Below the pieces are notes generated by a model. That model searched no databases, had not been told where the DNA came from, and was given only the letters and a program-made list of their open reading frames with translations. From positions 69,263-133,262 of the forward strand of contig DAOSEK010000003.1 in NCBI GenBank assembly GCA_035363095.1: a DNA stretch of 64,000 nt, given 5' to 3'. Shown in pieces: positions 50,501-59,100 of the stretch. The stretch's first letter is position 1; each line of letters starts with the position of its first letter. The position numbers and the translations under genes are program-made. Origin of the DNA: DAOSEK01 sp035363095. GTDB taxonomy: Archaea; Nanobdellota; Nanobdellia; Woesearchaeales; UBA119.

Positions 50501-53500
50501 TGTACTATTTATTGTCTCATTTATTGCTCCATTTATATAGAGTTTACAACTCATATTTTCGGAACGCAAATCATAAGCAGTCCAATTAAATAACACATAA
50601 GGATTTGTTGTTGAAAAATTTGGTTCGGGCTCGTTTAGCTCTATGTTATATGGAGCATATTTATCTACATCAAAATAAAAAACTGAGGAATTTCCAACTC
50701 TGCCGGATTCATCTTCACAGGACACGCTCCAGTTAAACCTTTCTTCAGGGATATTTGTAATTGTAAAATTATTATTTAGGTTATTGAGTATAGCACTTGA
50801 ATTTGATTGATTAAATTCTCCATTGATGTAAAGGCTACAATTCACATATCCATTTGAGCTAGAAGGAAGATATACTAAAAGTGCATCTGTAAAATTCACC
50901 CAAGTATCATTTCCTGGATAAGAAAGATTTACTGTTGGGAATTCTGTACTTGCTACATTTATTCTTATAGAATCAGTAGTGTGGCTCTGATAATAGGACT
51001 CTGCATAACACCTCACATCAGCAGTGCCATAACTACTGGCATTAATAGATATTGAAGTGCTTTGGGTTTCATTAAATACTGTACCTAATTCGTGAGGATT
51101 AACCTCGCTTCCATTTAATGTGAGCATTCCACTACTTCCAATATTGACCCATGAGCCTGTAGCATTACTTTGTGCATAAACGCTTGTGTTTATACATCCG
51201 CCTTCTTCGCATGTTACATTACAAGTCAGATTAAAAGAATCGCCTTGATTCAAACTCAGCTCAGATTCAGGATAGATTAGTTGTGATGATAAAAAGCCAA
51301 CTTGTGTAAAACCAGTTAGGTTAAAAAAACTTGAAGCATGATCAATTGCATGCTCAAAATCCTTGGATTGCGCAGGATGAGTATTATACATCTCAATCTC
51401 ATAATAAAATCTATCAGTACTTTGCACCCTGATATTTGATGAATTTGTGCATGAGCCTACTGAAGCTGTGGCATCAGAAGTTCCTACGCCCGTAGTATTA
51501 GAACAAATTAAAGTAGTTTGATCATTTTCATCAAGGATATATAGATACCATCTAGCAAAAAGATTTGACTCCACATCTACAAAATATGTGCTGAAAAGAG
51601 TTGTTGTACTAGCATTAATCATGCCCCCATTTGCACCTACATAATCAGATGTTGCCTTTAAAATATTCACAGTAGTTCCACTACTAAGAGTTCCAGTTAT
51701 CTCATTTTGTACTCCATCGGTCTGTTGCGCAACTGATATATCGCAAGGAAGGCTACTACAATCAGATGAGCCTGTTTCATACCACTCTCCATCATAAATT
51801 GGCTTCTCAACTGAAATATTAATTGTCCTGTTGGCACCTATTCCAAAATTAGTTGCGTTATCAAAGCAACCAATACTCCAATTATGCACTCCATTTGGCA
51901 CATTGTAGGCGATTGTCTGATTTTCATCCTTAGTAATAGGCGTTGAATTCTTTACAGCTGTTCCATTTAGGTATAGGGTACAGTAATCTATCGGAGAAGA
52001 ATCGGTTACATTATAAGTAAAAGTAACAACATTTGAACTAGTAATAGTGGTTAGATTTGCAGGGTCAATTGGAGTAACAATTGGAGAGCTGTTATCTATT
52101 GTAAGGGTATAATTTAATGGAGCGAATTCGTTATCGCCGTTTGAATTATAACATTCAACATTCCATACATAAACCCCTTCTGAAGAAAAGGTCGCTCCCA
52201 GCGTATTAACAGATCCATTTACAGGGCTTGTGGTGCTGTTTTTTGAGCTCCATGAGCTATGGTTTGTATAAAGTGAACAATTGGCTAGAGAAAACCCAAG
52301 ATCAATAGGGGTATAAGAAAAAGATACAGTGAAATTATTTGTATAAGTATTATGACTCGGAGCATTTAAAGCAACTGATAAGTTTCCAGGTGCAGTATAA
52401 TTTAGCGTATAATTAACATAGTCAAAAGATATTTCCATACTTGGAGATTTTCTTGAGTTTCCTGGAGCCTTGAAATCCATGCTTGCATTTAGATAGGTAT
52501 AATAGATGCAATAGTCAGGCCAGCCACTGCAATCAAAATTTGTAAAAGAGCGATCACCTGAACTATCTAAACTTGAATTTGTCCATGTAAAGCTTGTAGT
52601 TGAAGTTGCTGTTCCGCTCCCAATTGTGGCATCATCCGAATTTGATGTTGTGGTATCATGATCATATTTTCCATTCTGATTTGAATTAGTCATAGTGCAA
52701 CCATCTTTAGTTATGGTTAAATCAACGCCAAATCTCATTGCCTGTAAAAAAAAGCTTGTTGCATTCTCAGGAACATTGATTGTATGGGCACAATATACAG
52801 AACAACTTAAAGTTCCACTTTTTTGGTCAACAACAGAATCAGCACAACTACAATCATAAGAGGCATTTACTTCGCTATATAACGGATCTTCGGGAGTGAT
52901 GCTAAAGCTATACTCTTCTCCAGGAACAATATCCCTTACCTTCTGCCAGTAACCAAAACACTCACCAGTTGTAAAATTATATTCCTTACATACATAGAGC
53001 ATAGTTCCTTTAGCAATTGATCTTACACTTGCAGTTGTAAAATCCATTTCAGTTGGATCAATTGCATAGGATTTAACTGAAGGCATACCGTATATTTTGT
53101 GTGTTTGAGCCACCTCTTCAATACCTAGCATACTTGATGTATCTTTTAATTGGTAAAATCTAATACTATTAACACTAGGGGTAGGATTAAGTATCTCATG
53201 CTCTATTCCTCTTGCAGTCTGAACAAGTCTTCCAATTCCTTGCTTTTTTTCGGAAAACCTGTTTCGCAAAGTGAATGGAACTGAGGCTAAAGGAATAGAA
53301 ACTAAATCTATCGGGTTAACAATTGAAACACTACTTATTTTATTAATCTCTAAAGAGAGATTATCGTATAAATCAGGAATTTTTTTAGAACTATCCAAAA
53401 CTAAAAATCCCCTATAATCTAGGATTTCATTTTGCAATTTCAAATAAATTGAATATTTCCCTAGAAGCGTAGGATAAAACTCAACATTATCAAGCTCACC

Positions 53501-54124
53501 AACAAAAGCATAATTCTTTTCATTATGAGTAATTAAGAGTTCGTAGCTTCCCATTAGGTTTTCATTAAGAGCCTCAAAATTAATCTTAACCTCTTCTCCT
53601 AAATAAAATTCTTCTTTTGAAAGCTTTATTTTTTCAAGATGTTCGCCTAACTCTCTTAAGTTTATAGCATCTGCAATAGGCTCTTTGGGTATTTGCTCAT
53701 AAGACTCTTTTATAACCCTAAATTCAGTTTGTGAAAGCACCTTATTTAGAGATTTTGATATGAGAGATACAGTATATACGCCTTCATGTTCAGCTAGAAA
53801 ATCAATTGGGAATTCTAGTGTACCAACAAACGTTTTTGTAGAGTTTCCAGATACAATTTTTAGCTCAAAATCCTCACTTAACTTTAAAGAAGAGATACTT
53901 CCACAATCGCTTCCTTTGCAGATATTTATACGAATTACTTGATTTTCATAGTAGGTATAATTAGATAATTTTAAGCTAAAATAACCAACATCATTAGAAT
54001 ATAAGTTACTTTGCGCTAATGAAATTTTCAGACCGAAATTAAAAACAAATAATAAAAAAGCTAAAGCTATCAAGCATCTAAGAATAACCTTACATCTCTT
54101 AAAATCATTCTCTTTTAATTTCAA
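44591..54124 (-). CDS. Giant secreted Ig-repeat surface protein (3177 residues)
   Basis: Signal peptide ~12-37 (ILRCLIALAFLLFVFNFGL...SLAQ). Two macroglobulin-like domains (YYENQVIRINIC, FYLGEEVKINFEA), then the conserved TMLYVCKEYNF...CFGYW module. I count 17 W-x-[VIF]-x-C motifs marking Cys-paired Ig-like repeats of ~85-100 residues. Two CARDB domains (PDLYIESQNITF... and PDIYVNPSEIYF..., both with ELNETNNNA-like ends) sit in the last third. It ends with a beta-rich domain (YEGILFEWFVENSTG...). No C-terminal membrane helix is seen. At ~9.5 kb it is the largest gene of the window. Likely an envelope or adhesion fibre. Confidence 0.82.
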   Translation of the reverse strand: MKLKENDFKRCKVILRCLIALAFLLFVFNFGLKISLAQSNLYSNDVGYFSLKLSNYTYYENQVIRINICKGSDCGSISSLKLSEDFELKIVSGNSTKTFVGTLEFPIDFLAEHEGVYTVSLISKSLNKVLSQTEFRVIKESYEQIPKEPIADAINLRELGEHLEKIKLSKEEFYLGEEVKINFEALNENLMGSYELLITHNEKNYAFVGELDNVEFYPTLLGKYSIYLKLQNEILDYRGFLVLDSSKKIPDLYDNLSLEINKISSVSIVNPIDLVSIPLASVPFTLRNRFSEKKQGIGRLVQTARGIEHEILNPTPSVNSIRFYQLKDTSSMLGIEEVAQTHKIYGMPSVKSYAIDPTEMDFTTASVRSIAKGTMLYVCKEYNFTTGECFGYWQKVRDIVPGEEYSFSITPEDPLYSEVNASYDCSCADSVVDQKSGTLSCSVYCAHTINVPENATSFFLQAMRFGVDLTITKDGCTMTNSNQNGKYDHDTTTSNSDDATIGSGTATSTTSFTWTNSSLDSSGDRSFTNFDCSGWPDYCIYYTYLNASMDFKAPGNSRKSPSMEISFDYVNYTLNYTAPGNLSVALNAPSHNTYTNNFTVSFSYTPIDLGFSLANCSLYTNHSSWSSKNSTTSPVNGSVNTLGATFSSEGVYVWNVECYNSNGDNEFAPLNYTLTIDNSSPIVTPIDPANLTTITSSNVVTFTYNVTDSSPIDYCTLYLNGTAVKNSTPITKDENQTIAYNVPNGVHNWSIGCFDNATNFGIGANRTINISVEKPIYDGEWYETGSSDCSSLPCDISVAQQTDGVQNEITGTLSSGTTVNILKATSDYVGANGGMINASTTTLFSTYFVDVESNLFARWYLYILDENDQTTLICSNTTGVGTSDATASVGSCTNSSNIRVQSTDRFYYEIEMYNTHPAQSKDFEHAIDHASSFFNLTGFTQVGFLSSQLIYPESELSLNQGDSFNLTCNVTCEEGGCINTSVYAQSNATGSWVNIGSSGMLTLNGSEVNPHELGTVFNETQSTSISINASSYGTADVRCYAESYYQSHTTDSIRINVASTEFPTVNLSYPGNDTWVNFTDALLVYLPSSSNGYVNCSLYINGEFNQSNSSAILNNLNNNFTITNIPEERFNWSVSCEDESGRVGNSSVFYFDVDKYAPYNIELNEPEPNFSTTNPYVLFNWTAYDLRSENMSCKLYINGAINETINSTNATATNVTVYGFEIGNYSWYVNCSDLANNFNVSETRNITVSDQSPLVNLLNPGNYNGVNSTTVTLTYNAYDNFALTECQLFINGVYNQSNQTGLINGLNNFTSDFEETGYNWSVTCFDDGGNNASTANWTFYVDITPPLIELHEPEPSANLTNSTILFSYTVTDNYDNLSCTLYFDGLENITANATSGIRQNVTGYGYSDGEHDWYVNCTDVGGYSNSSEIRNLSLNETPRLILNLPEDGTHIKDTDIILYYTATDNDGFLACDLFINGVFNQTNSTEINSGEMANFTLTNPPEGYYNWSVNCTDAGTYSNTNTTGNRSFVVDRGDPLVGLIAPSEAEVVNTTDYVFQWMANDTFSNITYCNLTINGNVNNTSIVSYNNTITNYTVEGLRTGAYNWSVACIDNATNTGYSVLGNFSVLLPPHIELVSPANNTGNLLNDVTFQYIPSLGSETFTRCTLILNGADYTYNDSIVPNVVNNFSVNLPEGEYIWNVRCNDTNSLTGTAEQDWVYYIDLHEPYNISLISPEQDEIVSVNNVSFTFVTEDMISPTLSCTVYLNESGSVYSIGSGLSAENGTPYTHYYLLYDGNYSWYVECVDKAGNYNTSVELDFEVFAPPNVTFLSPENLSWHNQSDIDFIYIPEDDFQIVNCTINVWGTSANYTDNTTTVLNKQNNTFSFTGMEQGEYNWTVVCYDGDGNPSNPSNATIYLDWQKPQITLSNPDEEDSLSSSSVLFNWTVTDNLAENLYCNLTINGTQNLTNVLVNESEAYTKLISGFNDSFYIWNVSCIDPANNSNYSDTRNFTVQEPPTVNLGNPINNYRNNTAEVILYFTPRDNSGEISSCTLILNGEENHTINSINSGQQNNYTLTNLENNTYTWDFNCSDPSSNTAVNGTPKTFHVDLLGPYIELISPEVNQTFNYNNITFEWNATDFNSSVLINCDLFVTDPLGDILVENINNYSGNNFSNLVAELSDGEHFWNVTCVDDLGNTNYSDTKRFVINQPDLYIESQNITFNNTNPDLLETITIIANVSNIGGIDAINAVASFWDGDPNDGGILIGNDTQNVSYDSFSRFSVEWSISEGYHTIYVILDPDELINELNETNNNATANISVLRVEVSYPENNSIFNYQPTEFNFTLEDYTLQTLNYTFFVNGSPIGVTGNVNDGESNLLNVTLNEGHNIVVIQAKDDLSRLKNSSPLNIAIDLTAPIPYIHTMNLSWFNYSEPEINISATDLLSSIINYTIYVNGTPDASGNLTTGVSKNVSLSSYPDGLYEIILEVIDDANNKRNSSITHIYIDTKKPFIELNFPENISNYSSRSISLNYTVTDLMSPNASCSIYLGPNDGSGVDYGPYVVNTSQEKSFLAQDLVEGEYYWNVSCFDLAQNYNYSETRMFNIYFAPNISLVSPPNSSWSNNSTNVFYYNVSDETGMENCSIWLNGGMYDYDLNVENNELNNFTVLGMNGTYDWHIECYDNTSFNAHNVSEEWTFYVDIDNPFGNITTQNLSWFKTNPTIDFVIIDNMALNINYTFFLNNSPNATGVVSNNTPSQTQITLVADGEYFLILQSNDSAGNMHNSSEIIFYHDSVAPQIILHAPENGNPIEGTQTELNFTVTDNMADTLYCNVTFDTEIIEINMSVDEGVLQNISVDSLSAGYHYWNVSCIDLAGNYNVSETWSFFVPMPDIYVNPSEIYFSDENPKENDLVTINATIRNIGNSTAENFIVQIWKNQVGVLGNQIGSNFTISLAPSESQNISVNLSAPLGTTEIIVIADPDNLIQEENETNNNASRFLSVVFWHYVMGNTNDTLKMQDGYEGILFEWFVENSTGSNIYVADYDSDISWTTLQALGRDTSNQSSPNDFEALDSALGSSNYGDSINNTFTLGGVPIETRNMTIFYKTIENVPVVNSTNNSNFKTGILWDYGDGNTNFNQSQDVLFVTTINKGAQGYNDTYDFEIRIPASLRSYLGPNSEYVVFYTEII

Positions 54125-54212
54125 TTTAACCCCTTATTTGAACAAACTAAAAAAACGAAAATTAAAAAGTAATATTAAAAAATAAAAAAAATGTATGTAA
54201 AAAAACATATTG

Positions 54213-55301
54213 CTATTTGCTTTGAGCACCTTGAGTTATTTCTTCATCCTTTTGCTTTTTAAAAAGCCCTGAAAAAAGACTTTTCTTCTTTTTGCTTTCT
54301 TTATTATCATTAGACTCAGTTTCTTTGCCTTTTGATTCTTCTTCATTTGAATTAATTACGCCAGTATTCTGAGCACCTTGTTCATTGTCTTTATCTTCAA
54401 AAAGCATATCTTTTTCTTTTGAGGTTAACTTCAAAAGTCTTATTGCCTTATCCACCCTCAAAGAAAGTTTTTCAGAAAGGGATAAAAATTTATTGTCTAT
54501 ATTATCCATACTGCTTTTAGCTTTTTGGTCTAACAAATTAATGATACTTGTTGTATGCTTCTCAAAATCATTGAACTTTTTAACATATGTTGCAAGTTCT
54601 TTTTTATCTGCCTTGTCTTCAGTTTTGACCTTAATTTTTTCAAAGTCATTTCCAAGCTTTGAAAAACTTCGCTGAAGATCTTTTGTAACATCATTAAACT
54701 TGTCAAATTCTGCAAATTTTTTCTCAACCTCAATAAACATACTTTCGACCTTATTTGAATGCCTCTCAATAATTGCCTCTGTTTTTTTAATATCAATAAG
54801 TTCTTGTTTTATTTCCTCATTTAGTTTAGAGACCTGTTCTATACCTTTGTAAAAATTCATCTGTCTTCTTATGCCTTTAATTTCACTCATAAGGTCTCTC
54901 ATTAAGGTTTCATTACTCTCAAGATTTGCTTTGAGAGCTTCTTGTTTCGAATCAAGCTTTCTTACCTCTACCATTAATTGATCAGGCTTAACACTTTCTA
55001 CCACATCAATTGCTTTTGTTGCCGCCGCTTCAACACTTGAAACAGTCTTTTGTACATCTGTAATAAGCCCTCTCATTTCTCCAATCTGTTCACTTACTGA
55101 GGAAAAGCGTTCATTGGTTGCAAGCCTTTGTTGATTTAATCCTTCTAATTGAGCTTTGAGTTTTATTAACTCAACACCCACATTCTGATTTTGAAATTCA
55201 TCAATTGGTTTTGCAGTTTTTTGTTCTATTTCTGCTTGTTCGTTTGCAAGATTTTGCTTAATCATTTCCTCATCAGACAATTTTTTTTTAAAAAGCCCCA
55301 T
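54213..55301 (-). CDS. Cytoplasmic coiled-coil protein
   Basis: 362 residues, almost entirely heptad-like helix from ~40 to 300 (LKAQLEGLNQQRLATNERF, EVRKLDSKQEALKANLESNE, KLNEEIKQELIDIKKTEAII). Short basic GLFKK-type motifs stand at both ends (MGLFKKK and SLFSGLFKKQK) that could be membrane or partner docking tags. The C-terminal tail is disordered. It is reminiscent of archaellum ArlC/D/E-type coiled-coil adaptors, but no archaellum core gene is present, so that link is only a resemblance. It lies between the HerA module and the giant surface proteins; inferred linker or scaffold. Confidence 0.65.
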   Translation of the reverse strand: MGLFKKKLSDEEMIKQNLANEQAEIEQKTAKPIDEFQNQNVGVELIKLKAQLEGLNQQRLATNERFSSVSEQIGEMRGLITDVQKTVSSVEAAATKAIDVVESVKPDQLMVEVRKLDSKQEALKANLESNETLMRDLMSEIKGIRRQMNFYKGIEQVSKLNEEIKQELIDIKKTEAIIERHSNKVESMFIEVEKKFAEFDKFNDVTKDLQRSFSKLGNDFEKIKVKTEDKADKKELATYVKKFNDFEKHTTSIINLLDQKAKSSMDNIDNKFLSLSEKLSLRVDKAIRLLKLTSKEKDMLFEDKDNEQGAQNTGVINSNEEESKGKETESNDNKESKKKKSLFSGLFKKQKDEEITQGAQSK

Positions 55302-55407
55302 TTTGTACCACCATACTATTTACCGAACATTTCCATAATAATCATTTTTGGTCTTGTTTTCTGATTTTATTTTTGTAAAACTTATTGAATAATAATTATT
55401 CCAAAGA

Positions 55408-56172
55408 CTATTCTGAAGGCTTAACTATTTCATCCCAAAGCCCTGCTTCCTTTAATATTTGGGTTTTTAAATCAAGCTTTTTCTCTGAAAGTGCTTCTTT
55501 TATGTCATTTTCAATATCATCAAGCAAAAGATTAATGTTATGATAGTCATTTTTATTACTTGAGTAAGGAAGATATTTAATTTTTGACTTAATATTAATC
55601 ATCTTAAGATGAGGGATTAGCATATCATAACCCTCTTTTCTAAAGCCTGAAATCTGCTCATCAAATTGAACACACCTTTCTTTTATCGCACTAATGGTTT
55701 CAAGATTTCCTGACTTTATTGACTTTGACCTTTTTTTCAAAGCCTTAGTCTTATCCAAAAGTGCTTCTGATGATTCCAAATGGGATTCAAATCCTTTTTT
55801 TGATTTATTTATCTCTCCAAAAAAATCCTTCTCATTTTGAGTGCTCACATCATTTTCAATAACGTTATCTTTAGGAATATTCTTATTAAGCTGTTTAGTT
55901 TCAAACTCCTTTATTGCTTGAATGAATTCACTTGGGTCTTTTAATTTTCGAATTTTATCTGCTAAATATGATGCTCCAAATACATGTTCTAACCAATTAG
56001 AATAATCATTATTGTTATTATTTGTATGAAAATGAAAGTTCTCAAGATTTAAGTTGTGTGTATTTTTGATAATTTCTGATTTAAAGTCTTGAAATGACTT
56101 AAGAACTTCCCCATTCTTGCAAAAGAAATAGTGTTTGGGGTTATTTATTTGAGATGATATTAATTCAAGCAT
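55408..56172 (-). CDS. KNDF-W-like domain plus coiled-coil protein
   Basis: 254 residues. The N-terminal domain (~8-95) is a divergent member of the repeated family: YFFCKNGEVLKS, then FHFHTNNNNNDYSNWLEHVFGASYLADKIRKLKDPSEFIQAI, where the KNDF core reads NNDY and the Trp is kept. The remainder is charged helix. Its ATG overlaps the HerA-type ATPase stop by 8 bases, so the two are coupled, and the ATPase carries two copies of the same domain at its C terminus. A direct interaction through these domains is a reasonable inference. No catalytic motif. Confidence 0.7.
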   Translation of the reverse strand: MLELISSQINNPKHYFFCKNGEVLKSFQDFKSEIIKNTHNLNLENFHFHTNNNNNDYSNWLEHVFGASYLADKIRKLKDPSEFIQAIKEFETKQLNKNIPKDNVIENDVSTQNEKDFFGEINKSKKGFESHLESSEALLDKTKALKKRSKSIKSGNLETISAIKERCVQFDEQISGFRKEGYDMLIPHLKMINIKSKIKYLPYSSNKNDYHNINLLLDDIENDIKEALSEKKLDLKTQILKEAGLWDEIVKPSE

Positions 56173-59100
56173 TATTTATCACCTCAAATAGTTCTTTTTT
56201 TGTTTTGGCTTTAGATATTTTATCTGCAATTTCTTTTTCTCCAAATACTCCAAGTACCCATGCAGAGAAATCATTTTTTGATTCATTGACATGATTATTA
56301 AATTCCTCATCAGACATTTCAGATAAATAGTTTGCAAGCTCTGATATACTTTTAAGTTCTACTCCGTTTGAAAGCCAGAAACTCTTATCCTTTGGTGCAA
56401 GCCTTTCAAGAATTTCCTTTTTCTTTTGTGGGTCTATTGACTTTTTAACATCAGCATCAAAGAACTTTTCAATATCTTGGTAGTGCGCTTTTATGTTCTC
56501 ATCAGGCTTTATTAAAGAATTGTCTTTATTTATTTGAGCAGATTTTAGAGAGCTTTGCTCTAAGGATTGTTTTTGTTCCTCTGGATTTGAAGTACTTGTT
56601 TCTTTTTTGGAGTTTTCAGTATTTAATGAAACATTTTCATTTAAATCGGTTGCTAGTTTTGGGTTTGGACCTTGTGCTTTTGTTTCTTCATTGTTTATTT
56701 TAGGAGGATTTTTTAATGCTGGAAGCTTTTGCCCTTTTTCTCTCATATCTAAAAGCTTTAATATCTCAGATCTATCTTTTGTTTCATATAAAAGATTTCC
56801 AAGTTCTATATCATTAACAGCGCTTATTATCCAATCAGCTAAATCATTTTTTGAATCATTTACATGGCTTTCAAAATCCGAATCTTTCATTGCTTCTACT
56901 TCAGAATATAAGCCCTTTGGATTAACAACAAGCATTCCATTTACAAGTTTTAGAATCTTATCTGGAGGAACGTCTTTTTTGAAATTAGTAGTCATATCTT
57001 CTTTTTCTTCCTTTTTGGTTTCCTCTTGTTTGTTTTGCGCAACAAAATCTTTTCTATCTTGTTTTGCTTTTTCAAGTTCTTCTTTTAACTCAGCTTCAGA
57101 AACCATTCTTATTTCAAGTTTCTTTGGCGCTTTTCCTAATTTATCCCATACTTTCTTAAGCCTTGGCAAAAGACCATCAAGATAAATTTTTACCATGTTA
57201 AAATTACCACTTTTTACCTTATCTAATGCCAACTTTAGCTCAAGTTTTAAATCGAAAACATCCTGCTTTAAATCTTCTAATTGATCAAGTTCATATTGAA
57301 TTTGGTCTATTTGTTCGTTATAGGTATTGTATGATTCGATTTCATCATCAGAAAGTCTTGCTACTGAGTGAAGTATTGGTCTAAAGGTTACAAAGTAAGG
57401 TTTACCCCTATTATAAGCGCTGTTTTGAAGCATTCCGGTTCCTACGCTTGCTTTAACAAGACTTTGCAAGATATCAGCGCCATATTTGACCTTAATTCTA
57501 TCAAGGTCTCCTTCATCTCTTGTTCTCATCTGGATTTCTGTGTTGATGTTTGCTTTAATCTGCCCAACGAAATCTGCTAAAACCTGACTAATAAGCATTA
57601 CACCTATTCCCCACTTTCTAAACTCTCTGCAAGCTCTTTCGATTTGTAAGAAACCTTCCCCACTTCCACCGAATTTTGGCAAAAGCCTATGAACCTCATC
57701 GTAAACTAAACAAAGTCTTAATGGTTCTGACTCATCAAAATTAGAGTGAAATACCTCTCTTACAGTATTAGCTACAAAGATATCTATATCTGTTGGATCG
57801 AGTCTATGGATCGCAAAAACTTGGATTTCGCCAGGCTTCATGTATTTTTTAATATCAATTAATTCCCTTGCGTTTTTTATCTCTCTAATGTTTCCCTTAA
57901 AAGACATAGCTTGATTTTCTTTCATTCCAAAATTAGGATATAGACTTAAAAGCCCCTTATTAGTAAGTTTTCTAAGCATACCAGTCCATTGTGCAGTTGG
58001 GTCAAACACAATTACAGCTACATCTTTCATTAAAAGTTCCTCAATAATAACTTGGGCACTAAAGCTCTTTCCTCCACCTGTACTTCCTGCAACGATTGTG
58101 TGGGTTTTAAGATTTTCAATATTGATATAGGCCTTGTTATCACTTTCAGCAATCTTTCCTACAAAAATGTTTCTTGGTCCAACTTTAGGAATCTGTGTGT
58201 AATCAACTTTTAGATGGTATTTCTTTTTGGATTCTATATCTTTTTTTATGTAGATTATCCCTGCTATAATCCCTGCAAGCCCTAAAATTATAAGAAGTAA
58301 ATGCCAAAGTTTTACTTTTCCAAAAACCATGTATTCATGCAAAGGAAGATTTACTGTAAAAAGATAATTTGAACTTGTAGTAAGACCTAAGTAATTGGCA
58401 GTTACCCTTAATGCATAGTCTCCTACTGGAAGGTCTGTAGGAAGAGGTGCAGTCTTAATTACAGAGACAGATGTTTTCACATAAAGGTTAGTTGTATGAG
58501 TCCAAACCGTTTTTGTGCCTTCTATATTTTGTATTGTGTATATTGCCTGAACAGGATATTCCCTGTCTGTTAAAAGATTGGTAAAGTCCGTTCTAAAAGT
58601 AAATTTAGAGCCAGGGTATAGCTTCTTGTCAGTTGCTGAAATACCTATCAAAAGCGCTTGGATAGGAATTTTATCTTTATCTAAAATCTCAATAGAGATA
58701 GGGATCTCGGCTTCAATGCCTCCTGTAATATTTAGTGAACCATTATAAACCCCTGGACTTAAATTACCAAAAAAAGTAAGCATAGTTTGACTTTCTTCTC
58801 GAGGGTTTAAGTATAAATTTTTTTTGTCAATTACAGTTAAGTTGACAATATCACCTGTCAAAGTAAAATCAACCTCTACACCCGTTAATTTAAAACTCTG
58901 AATATATACAATGTCTTGTGCAAACTCACCCTCTCTGATTTTTTTTTCTATGGAACGGTAGGGAATCCAAAATTCTTTACCCTCAAAATCAAATGGCCTC
59001 TCAATTACATAAGGCACTTCACCCGGACCATAGTCAGGCCCATAATCAGGACCTTGATCTGAATAATAATCAGGGCCAATATCAGTGTAAATATTTGGTG

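Noticed and set aside
54213..55301. Archaellum operon (coiled-coil ArlC/D/E-like protein plus KaiC-like ArlH at 282-1097)
   Set aside because: The two genes are 53 kb apart, and no archaellin, ArlI, ArlJ or prepilin peptidase is encoded; the similarity is only coiled coil and RecA fold.
56607..57185. 192-codon plus-strand ORF inside the HerA gene
   Set aside because: Phe/Ser-rich shadow of a Glu/Lys-rich coding strand; the minus-strand frame carries clear domains.
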